This document shows positions 7,926 through 16,328 of a DNA stretch of 64,000 bases, in pieces. The stretch is from CAXXOK01 sp963678055. Lineage in GTDB: Bacteria; Bacillota; Clostridia; Christensenellales; Aristaeellaceae. The DNA lies in contig OY782679.1 of NCBI GenBank assembly GCA_963678055.1, forward strand, positions 1 through 64,000. The letters run 5' to 3'. Each line of letters begins with the position of its first letter. The first letter of the stretch is position 1. The notes under the pieces are model-generated. The model saw only the letters and a program-made list of their open reading frames with translations, did not search any database and was not told where the DNA came from. Both the position numbers and the translations under genes were made by a program.

Positions 7926-8486
7926 ATGAGTTCACAAAATATCCGGAAAATGGTTGCAACCGCGCTATTGGTTGCGCTGACCGTCGTATTTCAGCAGCTT
8001 CGCTTTGTGCTGGGAGATTCCATCGTAACCACCTACATCATCGGCAGCCTTGTTAACCTCTGCCTGATCGTAGCCGCAACGGCCATCGGGCTGTGGGGCG
8101 GCGTAGCGGTGGCGGTGATCTCGCCTGTGATCGCCTTTGCACAGGGACACCTACCGTTACTACAGATGATGCCGTGGGTCATGGCCGGCAACGCTGTGCT
8201 GGTGGTGTTCTATGCGGTGTTTGCCATCCAAGACAAAGCCACCCTTACGGTGTTTTGGCCGCGCTGGATTGTAACCGGCGTGTTTGCCGCCGCCGTGAAG
8301 TTTGCCGTGATTGCGCTTGGACAGTCCACAGTGCTGACCTCCATGAAAGGCCTGGCGTTTTCGGCCGCGCTGTCAGCCGCCGCTTCGGCGCAGTCGGTAC
8401 AGCTGATTACCGCAGGGATTGCCATGGTACTCAGCGCCATTATCCTGCCCATGCTGCCCAAAACGGTGGTCGGCAAATCCGCCTAA
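7926..8486 (+). CDS. ECF transporter S component (substrate-binding membrane subunit)
   Basis: A 186-residue protein with about six hydrophobic helices and the form of an energy-coupling-factor S component: N-terminal KMVATALLVALTVVFQQ, a GLWGGVAVAVISPVIAFAQGH loop region and a hydrophobic C-terminus. S components bind a vitamin or its precursor and dock to a shared EcfAA'T module, which is not encoded here. AGGAGAG precedes the ATG. The pairing with a TM1266-family protein and the leader upstream suggest regulation by the transported compound, but the substrate cannot be read from the sequence. A strong terminator follows at 8505. Confidence 0.8.
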   Translation: MSSQNIRKMVATALLVALTVVFQQLRFVLGDSIVTTYIIGSLVNLCLIVAATAIGLWGGVAVAVISPVIAFAQGHLPLLQMMPWVMAGNAVLVVFYAVFAIQDKATLTVFWPRWIVTGVFAAAVKFAVIALGQSTVLTSMKGLAFSAALSAAASAQSVQLITAGIAMVLSAIILPMLPKTVVGKSA

Positions 8487-8504
8487 TTCCTATCGCGCTT
8501 CCTG

Positions 8505-8534
8505 CCGGTTCCCGCCCTGCGGGAGCCGGTTTTA
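8505..8534 (+). terminator. Intrinsic terminator after ECF S component gene
   Basis: Eleven-base-pair stem, CCGGTTCCCGC (8505-8515) with GCGGGAGCCGG (8519-8529), one G-T wobble, three-base loop, followed by TTTTATT. Confidence 0.85.
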
Positions 8535-8576
8535 TTGATGTTACAATCTTGCAGGGTTTGGCTAAACGAAATCGTC

Positions 8577-8605
8577 TTGTAGAGTATAGGGGGTTGTTAT
8601 ATAAT
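8577..8605 (+). promoter_or_regulatory. Sigma-A promoter for phosphodiester glycosidase gene
   Basis: TTGTAG (8577-8582), exact 17-base spacer and perfect TATAAT (8600-8605), ending 31 bases before the ATG at 8637. Confidence 0.75.
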
Positions 8606-8636
8606 AAAGGCAACCATCCAGAAAGGAAGGCACCTT

Positions 8637-9674
8637 ATGAACACTGCAAAACGCCGCACCATTACGCTGGCTGTCATCACCGTAGTGATGGCACTGTCGC
8701 TTACGTTTTTAGCACCCGCAGGCCCTATCCTTCCCGATGCGCAGCAGCGCTACCTGCAGGAAACCCTTCCGGATTTCAGCCGCACGCAAAACGCCTGGGA
8801 TTATGAGCTTAACGGCGCGATGGGTTACCTGGCCAGCGCCGGGCTGATGGACGCCATCATGCCCACCAACGATATCTCCTATCTGCCGCTGACGTTGAAC
8901 GAGCCGGGCCGCGTGCCCATGGCCGATAATTTCAGCGAGACCGGCTATCAGGACCCGACCCTCATTGTGGAGATCACAGACCAACGCATGTATGATTCCA
9001 CCTTCCACATCGCAACGGTGAAGATCGCAACCCCTTCGCAGCTGCGTACCGCTGTAAGCAACAGCAAGTACGGCGATCCGCCGGAGCTACTATCCATGGC
9101 GATGAACGCCGTGGTGCTGATGAACGGCGATTTCTACACCAAAACCAGCGGCGGCAACGGTTACATTGTCCGGCAAACGGAAGTATACCGGTGGAAAGCA
9201 TCCACCAAAACCGATCTGCTGCTGATCGATGAAAACTCCGACCTGCACATCATCCAGCATGGGGATAGCAAGAGCGTTGAAGAAGACGCTGTCGAGGCGT
9301 TTTTGGAAGACCATGAGATCATCAACGCCTTTTACTTCGGCCCTGCGCTGGTCGTAGACGGCGTGAAAGCCGAAATCCCCAAGGAGTATTTGGGCGACCC
9401 GCATTCGAAAAACCCGCGCGCCGCCATCGGCCAGCTGGCACCGCTGACCTATGTCATGGTCACCGTGGACGGCCGCACTGACGAAAGCGAAGGCGTGACG
9501 GTGGAAGAACTGGCCGCCTTTATGGACGAGCTGGGCTGCACACAGGCCTACGCGATGGACGGGGGTAACTCCTCCATACTGGTGTTTAACCACCAGATGC
9601 TCTCCAACAAGGGCGGGTACGACACCCGCAGCATCAGCGATGTAATTTTCTTCGCCTCTGCGATCGATAATTGA
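8637..9674 (+). CDS. Phosphodiester glycosidase (NAGPA-domain) exported protein
   Basis: A 345-residue protein with an N-terminal signal/anchor (about 8-28) and a C-terminal NAGPA domain from about 110. Typical motifs are MNGDFYTK, NPRAAIGQL, YVMVTVDGRTDESEGVTVEELAAFM, LGC...AMDGGNSS, closely matching phosphodiester glycosidases (the 'uncovering enzyme' fold) and the EpsL-type exopolysaccharide proteins. Bacterial members act outside the cell on sugar-1-phosphodiesters in wall polymers or glycans; the exact substrate is not evident. It has its own promoter and AGGAAGG before the ATG, and is followed after 13 bases by a divergent Lgt homologue, so both may serve envelope metabolism. Confidence 0.85.
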   Translation: MNTAKRRTITLAVITVVMALSLTFLAPAGPILPDAQQRYLQETLPDFSRTQNAWDYELNGAMGYLASAGLMDAIMPTNDISYLPLTLNEPGRVPMADNFSETGYQDPTLIVEITDQRMYDSTFHIATVKIATPSQLRTAVSNSKYGDPPELLSMAMNAVVLMNGDFYTKTSGGNGYIVRQTEVYRWKASTKTDLLLIDENSDLHIIQHGDSKSVEEDAVEAFLEDHEIINAFYFGPALVVDGVKAEIPKEYLGDPHSKNPRAAIGQLAPLTYVMVTVDGRTDESEGVTVEELAAFMDELGCTQAYAMDGGNSSILVFNHQMLSNKGGYDTRSISDVIFFASAIDN

Positions 9675-9687
9675 CGGGAGATAATCT

Positions 9688-10830
9688 ATGACATTCAGCG
9701 TGCTTGGCCTGACCGGTTCCCTGTACGGATTATGTGCAGGGCTCAGCGTGCTGTGCTATCTGGCAGCCGCGATTTGGCTTCACCGGAAAACACAGTTTAG
9801 CGCAGACACGGTTCTGACCTATGGCATCCTGGGCATACCGCTAGGGCTGGTCTTTGCACGCATTTTCTTTAGCGCGGCGAACTACACCTACTTCCTGCAA
9901 ACGCTGGAACAGCCCGCCAAGATGCTGTATGTGTGGGACGGGGGCTTGTCCATGTCCGGCATGCTGCTGGGGCTGGTACTGGCCGCGCTGCTGACCGCCA
10001 GGCTGAAAAAGCTGATCTTCTCTTCCTTTTTGGACGCGATGGTCTTGCCGCTGGGCGTTCTTTTGTTCGGGCTGCGTCTGGCCGAGGGGCTGACCGAGGG
10101 CTTTGGCGTAGGCCGCAGCATACAAAGCGGAACGCTGACCCAAATCCTGCCGTTTTTCTTCATCAACGAAGCCTTCGGCACGCTGGAGTTGCACCGCATC
10201 GCGGTGTTCCGACTGGAAGCCGTGTTCGCACTGATCCTTCTGGGGCTTATGTTCCTGCTTAAGTCGCGCAAAGGCCGCCGCCCCGGCGATCTGAGCCTGC
10301 TGTTTTTCGCGCTGTATGGCGCAGGACAGGTACTGTTTGAAAGCATGCGCAGCGACGGACATATGGTGATCATCTTCATCCGTGTGCAACAGGTACTGGG
10401 ACTGCTGGCTGTGCTGGTCGCCCTGGGCGTTTTCTGCCACCGCTACGGGACGCGCCATGGCGCGCGCGACGCCGTAACGGCCGCGTGGACTCTGCTTCCC
10501 ATCATGGCAGTCATCCTGTGGATGATGCTCTTCCCCATCAACCATGTGCTGGACCTGACCGACCACATCTGGCTTGGCATCGGCATTTTAGCTGCTATGG
10601 GCGTATATCTCGGATTTTTCCTACGGATACAAGGTGCGAACCTGCGGCTGATCCTCACCTGGATCGCCACACTGCTAACCGTAGCAGCGTGCGTAATGCT
10701 TGAATTCTCCATGGATGGCTCCCAGACCATCCTGCGCGACTACAGCCTGCTTGGCGGGTTCGCCGCGCTGTTGTTCCTATATCCTCTATCGCTATTTTTA
10801 CCGCTGAGCAGAGTGGAGGCAACCCTATGA
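9688..10830 (+). CDS. Divergent prolipoprotein diacylglyceryl transferase (Lgt) homologue with C-terminal membrane extension
   Basis: A 380-residue polytopic membrane protein. The first 250 residues follow the Lgt plan: ILGIPLGLVFARIFF, VWDGGLSMSGMLLG (the HGGL region), then RLAEGLTEGFGVGR and GDLSLLFFALYGAGQVLFESMRSDGH. The catalytic signature R-x-G-N-F-x-N-G-E is changed: R remains but both Asn positions are lost, and the usual (P/H)xQLYE is replaced by HRIAVFRLE. Four further hydrophobic helices (about 270-380) follow, beyond the usual 260-300 residues. It may therefore not be the housekeeping Lgt, or may use a different acceptor. It overlaps the ogt start by four bases. Confidence 0.7.
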   Translation: MTFSVLGLTGSLYGLCAGLSVLCYLAAAIWLHRKTQFSADTVLTYGILGIPLGLVFARIFFSAANYTYFLQTLEQPAKMLYVWDGGLSMSGMLLGLVLAALLTARLKKLIFSSFLDAMVLPLGVLLFGLRLAEGLTEGFGVGRSIQSGTLTQILPFFFINEAFGTLELHRIAVFRLEAVFALILLGLMFLLKSRKGRRPGDLSLLFFALYGAGQVLFESMRSDGHMVIIFIRVQQVLGLLAVLVALGVFCHRYGTRHGARDAVTAAWTLLPIMAVILWMMLFPINHVLDLTDHIWLGIGILAAMGVYLGFFLRIQGANLRLILTWIATLLTVAACVMLEFSMDGSQTILRDYSLLGGFAALLFLYPLSLFLPLSRVEATL

Positions 10831-11285
10831 CCAGCATTTTACTAGTTGACACCCCACTTGGGGCAATGACACTGGTGGAGCAAGATGGTCGGCTCGCCGC
10901 CCTACGGCTGAAAGCCAGCCGCAACGATGGCGAGATCGAGCAAGAAACTCCACTGCTTTTACAGGCCGCCGAGGAACTCCACGAATATTTCGGCCGCAGA
11001 CGCAAAACCTTTTCCGTGCCGCTGGCCCCGCAGGGAACGGCATTTCAGCAAGCTGTCTGGGCCGCCCTGCAGGACATCCCCTATGGGAAGACCCAGTCGT
11101 ACGGCGACATTGCCAAAGCCCTGGGCAAACCGCGCGCGGCGCGCGCCGTGGGCATGGCCAACAACCGCAACCCGCTGCCAATTTTCATCCCCTGTCACCG
11201 TGTCATCGGTGCCAACGGGGACATGGTCGGCTATGGCGGCGGCTTGGATGTAAAGGAATACCTGCTGAAACTCGAAACCCCGTAA
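10827..11285 (+). CDS. ogt: Methylated-DNA--protein-cysteine methyltransferase
   Basis: A 152-residue suicide repair enzyme that removes O6-alkyl groups from guanine. The acceptor motif IPCHRVIGANG has C123. The winged-helix DNA-binding part AFQQAVWAALQDIPYGKTQSYGDIA precedes it, with RAVGMANNRNPLPI. The N-terminal ribonuclease-like domain (1-65) is short, as in Ogt rather than Ada. Its ATG overlaps the preceding gene's stop (ATGA), so translation is coupled. Pyruvate kinase follows 23 bases on in the same direction. No Ada-type regulatory domain or operator is visible. Confidence 0.93.
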   Translation: MTSILLVDTPLGAMTLVEQDGRLAALRLKASRNDGEIEQETPLLLQAAEELHEYFGRRRKTFSVPLAPQGTAFQQAVWAALQDIPYGKTQSYGDIAKALGKPRAARAVGMANNRNPLPIFIPCHRVIGANGDMVGYGGGLDVKEYLLKLETP

Positions 11286-11308
11286 ACCCTTCGCTGAAAG
11301 GATAGTGC

Positions 11309-13072
11309 ATGGCGCTGATTAAGACAAAAATTATTTGCACCCTTGGGCCTTCTACCACCGATGATAATACCCTGCGCGAGATTATGCGCGCGGGCATGAA
11401 TGTGGCGCGGCTGAACTTTTCCCACGGCACGCACCAAACACACGGCGAGACCATGGAACGGGTCAAGCGTCTGCGGGAAGAGCTAGACCTGCCCGTTGCC
11501 ATCATGCTGGATACCAAGGGCCCGGAAATCCGTATTGCGACCTTTGAAAACAAACAGGTTTTGCTGCAAAAAGGCCAAACCTTCCGTTTATGCGCCCAGC
11601 CCGTCACCGGCAACGACCAGCAGGTCTCCATCACCTGGCCTACCCTCGGCCTGGATGTGAATCCCGGCGATATGATCCTGCTGGACGACGGCCTGATCAG
11701 TATGACCGTGACCGAAATTGACGGCAGCGACATTGTATGCCGGGTGGAAAACCCCGGCCTGATCAGCGATCATAAAAGCGTTAACATCCCGGGCGCACAC
11801 ATCCATATTCCGTTTTTAAGCGAGCAGGATGTGCTGGACATCCGCTTCGGGATTCAAAACCATGTCGATTTTATTGCCGCATCGTTCACCCGCAGCGCAG
11901 AGGATATTCTGGATATCCGTAAGCTATTGGGCAGCGAAAGCGGTGACGACCCCAAGATTATTGCCAAGATAGAAAACCTGCAGGGCGTAAAGAATATTGA
12001 TGAGATTCTTCGCGTGTCCGACGGCATTATGGTAGCACGCGGCGACCTGGGCGTGGAAATTCCGCTGGAGGATGTGCCGGTCATCCAAAAGAAGCTCATT
12101 CACAAAGGCTATTCCTCCGGGCGGCCTGTGATCACTGCCACGCAGATGCTGGACAGCATGATGCACAACCCGCGCCCCACCCGCGCCGAAGCCACCGATG
12201 TCGCCAACGCCATTTACGACGGTACCTCGGCGATCATGCTCTCCGGCGAGACCGCGGCCGGCTTGTATCCTGTGGAAGCGGTTAAAACCATGGTGCGCAT
12301 CGCCGTACGCACGGAAACCGACATCAACTACGTAAAACGCTTTCAAGAGCGCGAAGGCAACCGCGCACCGGATGTCACCAATGCCATCAGCCATTCGGCT
12401 GTGACCAGCGCGCACGACCTGGGCGCGGCGGCGATCATCGCCGTAACCAAATCAGGCCATACCGCGCGGATGATTTCCAAATACCGGCCCAACTGCCCCA
12501 TCATCTGCTGCGCGATGGACGAAACTATACGCCGTCAGCTGAACATGAGCTGGGGCGTAACCCCGCTGATTATGGAAGAAGCCTACAACACCGACGACCT
12601 GTTTGAACGCGCCGTAGCCGCAGGCGAGAAAGCCGGCATGCTAAGCGATGGCGAGGTTGTGGTCATGACCGCCGGGGTACCCCTTGGTATCAGCGGTACC
12701 ACAAACCTGATGAAAGTACATGTTGTCGGCAATATCCTGGTCACGGGCAGCGGCATCAGCCACTCCAGCGTATGCGCGCCGCTGTGCGTATGCCAAAACG
12801 AGCAGGAAGCGCTGGATGATTTCAGCCCCGGCGATATATTGGTTGTCCACCAGACAACCAATACGCTGCTGCCCATCATCCGCAAGGCCTCCGGCCTGGT
12901 GCTGGAGGACAGCGACCTGAACGGCCACGGGGCTATCGCAGCGATGAGCCTAGATCTGCCTGTGATTATCGGCGCGGAAAACGCCACCAAAATACTGAAA
13001 TCCGGCGCGGTGGTCACACTGGATGCCGAGCGTGGCGTGGTCAGCTGCAATAATACCAGTACGAAGCCTTAA
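11309..13072 (+). CDS. pyk: Pyruvate kinase with C-terminal PEP-utilizer domain
   Basis: A 587-residue enzyme converting phosphoenolpyruvate and ADP to pyruvate and ATP in glycolysis. N-terminal TKIICTLGPST, NFSHGTHQTH, LDTKGPEIR, the active-site stretch IIAKIENLQGVKNIDEI and MVARGDLGVEIP, and the signature VITATQMLDSM...PTRAEATDVANA are all intact. The C-terminal extra domain (about 495-587), VVHQTTNTLLP...GHGAIAAMSLDLPVIIG, is the PEP-utilizer swivelling domain found in Bacillus-type pyruvate kinases. AAAGG precedes the ATG. A strong bidirectional terminator follows at 13117-13157. Confidence 0.97.
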   Translation: MALIKTKIICTLGPSTTDDNTLREIMRAGMNVARLNFSHGTHQTHGETMERVKRLREELDLPVAIMLDTKGPEIRIATFENKQVLLQKGQTFRLCAQPVTGNDQQVSITWPTLGLDVNPGDMILLDDGLISMTVTEIDGSDIVCRVENPGLISDHKSVNIPGAHIHIPFLSEQDVLDIRFGIQNHVDFIAASFTRSAEDILDIRKLLGSESGDDPKIIAKIENLQGVKNIDEILRVSDGIMVARGDLGVEIPLEDVPVIQKKLIHKGYSSGRPVITATQMLDSMMHNPRPTRAEATDVANAIYDGTSAIMLSGETAAGLYPVEAVKTMVRIAVRTETDINYVKRFQEREGNRAPDVTNAISHSAVTSAHDLGAAAIIAVTKSGHTARMISKYRPNCPIICCAMDETIRRQLNMSWGVTPLIMEEAYNTDDLFERAVAAGEKAGMLSDGEVVVMTAGVPLGISGTTNLMKVHVVGNILVTGSGISHSSVCAPLCVCQNEQEALDDFSPGDILVVHQTTNTLLPIIRKASGLVLEDSDLNGHGAIAAMSLDLPVIIGAENATKILKSGAVVTLDAERGVVSCNNTSTKP

Positions 13073-13116
13073 CTTGTAAGCTTTTCACTCTTTCCATATG
13101 CCTGTTATCCAATCAA

Positions 13117-13157
13117 ACAAAGCCCCCGCCCGACACTGTGTCGGGCGGGGGCTTTGT
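13117..13157. terminator. Bidirectional terminator between pyk and metallophosphoesterase gene
   Basis: A perfect 19-base-pair inverted repeat (13117-13135 with 13139-13157, loop CTG), GC-rich core CCCCCGCCCGAC with A-rich and T-rich outer ends. It sits between two convergent genes and can end transcription in both directions. Confidence 0.9.
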
Positions 13158-13186
13158 TTGCAGATCACATTGTATGGGCCGGTTTG

Positions 13187-14068
13187 TCACCGCAGCCGTA
13201 TCAGGTGAATTTGCGCGGGAGCGAACAGGCGCATCGGTAAAATGGATGTGCCCACACCGTTGGAGACCAAAATCTCCGCCCGGTTTTCCGATATCCAGCC
13301 GGACAGATAGCGCGAGGAACTTTCTGGCCTCCGTACGGCTAAAACGGGCGTACCAAACAGCACAATCTGCCCGCCGTGCGTGTGTCCAAACAAGGCCAGA
13401 TCATACCAGTGGGTTTTCCCGTCTTTATCCACGGTGCTCACCGCCTGGTTGAGTATATCTGGGTTGTGCCCAAGCAAAATGACGAAATCGTCCGTCGTTA
13501 CCTGCGACGCGACGGCCTCAATATCCGTCCCGCCGGTTTGCAAATCGTCCACCCCGGCGATATACAAAAAGCTTTGTCCCACCTTGATTTTCGCGACCTC
13601 ATTGACCAGCGGTGTGATCCCGGCGTCCTTCATTGCCTGGGCCAGATCACCGCGTGCTTCCGCGGTTTCCGCGCGATCTTTATTGCCGAAAATACCATAC
13701 GCGCCAAGCCGTGCCTGAATCAGCGGCAGGTGTTCAAAAAACGCAATCGCGCCGTCCGGGTCCATGGCATAATCGCCGCCCAGAAGCACCAAATCAGCCC
13801 CCAGGCTGTTGATCATCTTAACGATTTTTTCGGTACGTGCCCTGGAATCCCACAGGTTTTCGTGCACATCGGACAAGAAGACCACTTTTAGGTTGCGCAG
13901 CGACGAGGGCAGACCGGCAAGCCGGGTTGTATGCTCGGCAATGTTGATATGGAACGCCTCAAAAAACGGATATGCAAGCATAAGCACCAGCGCAATCACA
14001 AGGATAATGGTTCCAACCCTGATTTTGCGCCTTTGCGGTTTGCGGTACTTATATTGGTATCTGGGCAT
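13187..14068 (-). CDS. Membrane-anchored metallophosphoesterase (YaeI/LpxH-like calcineurin fold)
   Basis: A 293-residue protein with a basic N-terminus and a membrane anchor (about 18-37). The calcineurin-like motifs are complete: FLSDVHEN (DxH), LLGGDY (GD), YGIFGNKD (GN, with D for the usual H/E), LLGHNPD (GH) and ALFGHTHGGQI (GHTH). Such proteins hydrolyse phosphodiester or pyrophosphate bonds at the cytoplasmic face of the membrane; some Gram-negative relatives act in lipid A synthesis, which is not expected here. It lies 55 bases after the HerA-like ATPase gene on the same strand and ends at the pyk-side terminator. Confidence 0.85.
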   Translation of the reverse strand: MPRYQYKYRKPQRRKIRVGTIILVIALVLMLAYPFFEAFHINIAEHTTRLAGLPSSLRNLKVVFLSDVHENLWDSRARTEKIVKMINSLGADLVLLGGDYAMDPDGAIAFFEHLPLIQARLGAYGIFGNKDRAETAEARGDLAQAMKDAGITPLVNEVAKIKVGQSFLYIAGVDDLQTGGTDIEAVASQVTTDDFVILLGHNPDILNQAVSTVDKDGKTHWYDLALFGHTHGGQIVLFGTPVLAVRRPESSSRYLSGWISENRAEILVSNGVGTSILPMRLFAPAQIHLIRLR

Positions 14069-14123
14069 ATCCCGTCACCTCTTCGTAAGACAATCTTTGC
14101 AATGATCCCTGCGTTTTTATCGC

Positions 14124-15974
14124 TTATTTCTTCCCCATCAATCCGCCCAGTATACCGCGGGTCAGCTTGCTGACGATGGTGCGCGTGGCGGTGGAGATGG
14201 CCGTGTTCTGCACGCGGCCCAGAATGCTGTCATTTTTACGGGCGCGCTGGGCGCGTTCCTCGCGCAGGTCGTCCATATGCTGGCGGCGGGCGCGGGTCTC
14301 GGCTTCTTTCTGCGCCTTCAGCCGCTGCTTATGCGCCTTTTCGGCGTCCAGTTTATCCTCTTCGGATACGACCGGTGCATATTGCCCCGTAGACGGGTCC
14401 AGCACAAGGGTCATGTCCCTACGGACATACTGTCCGGTGGCCGGGTCGAGCACCAGCACGCTCTGCTGGGTGCTTTGCACCAACTGGTCTGCCGGCTTGG
14501 GCACGGGGTTCTGCTGGGTGGTCGCCATGGCCGGGATTTCCTTGGCCTGATACCCGCCGGTCGCGGGATTATACACCATAAAGGTCGGGGCCTGGGGAAC
14601 CTGGGCCTGCTGCACGGGGGCTACCGGCGCTGCGGTAAACACAGGCGCGGCTTCCACCGGGTCCGGCTTCGGCACGGCCGGGCGCCCCTGATTCATGGAC
14701 GCGGCCAGGTATTCGTACGCACTTTTGCGGTCTACAGGCGTATCGTACACACCAGCGAACACGCCCGTATTGATAAAGGTTTTTCTAAGGGCGGGGTCAA
14801 TCGTACCCATCATACTCTGGGGCGGTAAAATCAGCGTGCGGGTCACAACCTGCGGCGCGCCGCTTGCATCCAGGAACGACACCAGTGCTTCGCCGGTGAC
14901 CAGCTTGGTGATGGCCTCCTCGGTATCAAACACCGGGTTTTGGCGGAAGGTATCGGCGGCGACCTTGACGCCCTTCAAATCCAGCGGCGTAAAGGCACGC
15001 AGTGCATGCTGCACGCGGTTGCCAAGCTGCCCAAGGATATTCATGGGCACATCCGCCGGGTTGTGGGTGACGAAATAAACGCCTACGCCCTTGGAGCGAA
15101 TCAGGCGAACAATCTGCTCAATCTTGTCAAGCAGCGCTTTGGGGCAGTTTGCAAACAGCAGATGGGCTTCATCAAAGAAAAACACCATGCGAGGTTTGTC
15201 GCTGTCGCCCTGCTCGGGCAGGGTCTCGTACAGTTCGGACAGCATCCAAAGCAGGAAGGTAGAATACATCAGGGGATTGCGGAACAGCTTGTCGGCAGCC
15301 AGAATGTTGATCACGCCCCGGCCTTCCTCATCCTGACGCAGCCAGTCGGTAATCTCCAGCGCCGGTTCTCCGAAGAACTGATCGCCACCTTGGTCTTCCA
15401 GCACCGCTACGGCACGCTGAATGGCTCCGATGGTGGCTTTGGCGATGTTACCATAGTTCAGGGTGTAGCGCTCGGCATTTTCTCCCGCATACACGAGCAT
15501 GGCCTTCAAATCTTTCAGGTCCAACAGCAGCATGTTTTCATCGTCGGCGATGCGAAACAACATGTGCAAAACGCCTGTTTGTGTTTCATTCAGGCTTAAA
15601 AGCCTTGACAGCAGCAGCGGGCCCATCTCACTGACGGTGGTACGCACCGGGTAGCCCTGCTCGCCGTACACATCCCAGAACTCCGTGGGAAAGGCCTGAA
15701 ATGCGAAGCGGTCCACGCCTGTAGCAAGCAGACGCGAAGCCAGCGCGTCGGTGTTCTCGCCCGGACGCACCATGCCGGATAGGTCGCCCTTGATATCGCT
15801 TAGGAACACGGGCACGCCCATGACGGAAAAGCCCTCCGCCATCACCTTGAGGGTAATGGTCTTGCCTGTGCCGGTCGCCCCGGCAATCAGCCCGTGGCGG
15901 TTGGCCATGGCAGGTTCCAGCGATACGGGCGTATGCCCGGCTGTGCCGACCCAGAGTTTGCCGTCAAGAATCAT
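14124..15974 (-). CDS. HerA-like ATPase (DUF853 family) with repeat-containing C-terminal tail
   Basis: A 616-residue P-loop ATPase of the HerA/FtsK superfamily. Walker A AGATGTGKT is at 31-39 and Walker B RMVFFFDEAHLLF near 275-287; the N-terminal HAS-barrel of true HerA is absent, as in DUF853 proteins. From about 450 a proline/glutamine-rich tail contains three copies of V-(Y/L)-(N/D)-P-(A/S)-T-G-x-Y (near 470, 510 and 530), followed by a charged coiled-coil (about 545-590). Function is unproven; relatives are thought to be hexameric motor ATPases. Its ATG overlaps the barstar-like gene's stop (ATGA), so the two are translationally coupled. Confidence 0.85.
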   Translation of the reverse strand: MILDGKLWVGTAGHTPVSLEPAMANRHGLIAGATGTGKTITLKVMAEGFSVMGVPVFLSDIKGDLSGMVRPGENTDALASRLLATGVDRFAFQAFPTEFWDVYGEQGYPVRTTVSEMGPLLLSRLLSLNETQTGVLHMLFRIADDENMLLLDLKDLKAMLVYAGENAERYTLNYGNIAKATIGAIQRAVAVLEDQGGDQFFGEPALEITDWLRQDEEGRGVINILAADKLFRNPLMYSTFLLWMLSELYETLPEQGDSDKPRMVFFFDEAHLLFANCPKALLDKIEQIVRLIRSKGVGVYFVTHNPADVPMNILGQLGNRVQHALRAFTPLDLKGVKVAADTFRQNPVFDTEEAITKLVTGEALVSFLDASGAPQVVTRTLILPPQSMMGTIDPALRKTFINTGVFAGVYDTPVDRKSAYEYLAASMNQGRPAVPKPDPVEAAPVFTAAPVAPVQQAQVPQAPTFMVYNPATGGYQAKEIPAMATTQQNPVPKPADQLVQSTQQSVLVLDPATGQYVRRDMTLVLDPSTGQYAPVVSEEDKLDAEKAHKQRLKAQKEAETRARRQHMDDLREERAQRARKNDSILGRVQNTAISTATRTIVSKLTRGILGGLMGKK

Positions 15975-16273
15975 TTTGGTTCCTCCTGTGCTTTCGCATC
16001 CGTTTCCTGCATCGTCAATTGAATATTATAGTTATCCTGCGCTGCAATGCGGAAGACCTCCGCAAGGCGCGGTATGTAGTTTTCATGTCCTTTGATGTCG
16101 TGATTGTGATACTTGAGGGTAATTTCCACAGGCGTTTCCATGCTGGTTAGCTCATCGTAGAGCGCATCCAGATTCGCCCCATAGTAAAATGGAAACTTCA
16201 GCATATCCTTCAAATAGCTGTGCAGGGATATTTTTTCCTCAAACGGTGTAATATCAAGCAGAATTCCCGCCAT
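15971..16273 (-). CDS. Barstar-family (ribonuclease inhibitor-like) protein
   Basis: A 100-residue protein with the barstar pattern: hydrophobic beta start AGILLDITPF, then the family's diagnostic FPFYYGANLDALYDELTSM, and a beta strand EITLKYHN. Barstar blocks the secreted ribonuclease barnase by filling its active site. GGAGGA lies 7 bases before the ATG at 16273, but only 1 base before an in-frame ATG at 16279, so the shorter start is chosen. No barnase-like gene is nearby. It overlaps the HerA-like ATPase start by four bases, an unusual partner for an inhibitor. Confidence 0.8.
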   Translation of the reverse strand: MAGILLDITPFEEKISLHSYLKDMLKFPFYYGANLDALYDELTSMETPVEITLKYHNHDIKGHENYIPRLAEVFRIAAQDNYNIQLTMQETDAKAQEEPK

Positions 16274-16328
16274 TGCCATGTCCTCCTTTGCTTTCGCGTA
16301 CCCATAGTATGTCGCAAAAATCGTTTTG

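Noticed and set aside
9841..10566. 241-codon open frame on the minus strand opposite the Lgt homologue
   Set aside because: The plus frame has clear membrane-protein character and Lgt motifs; the minus frame is His/Gln-rich, as expected of an antisense frame in GC-rich coding DNA.
14940..15599. 219-codon plus-strand frame opposite the HerA-like ATPase
   Set aside because: It is antisense to intact Walker A/B-containing coding sequence and has no recognisable domain or ribosome-binding site.
16271..16279. Upstream ATG at 16279 for the barstar-like gene
   Set aside because: Only one base separates it from the GGAGGA ribosome-binding site; the ATG at 16273 has a normal 7-base spacing.
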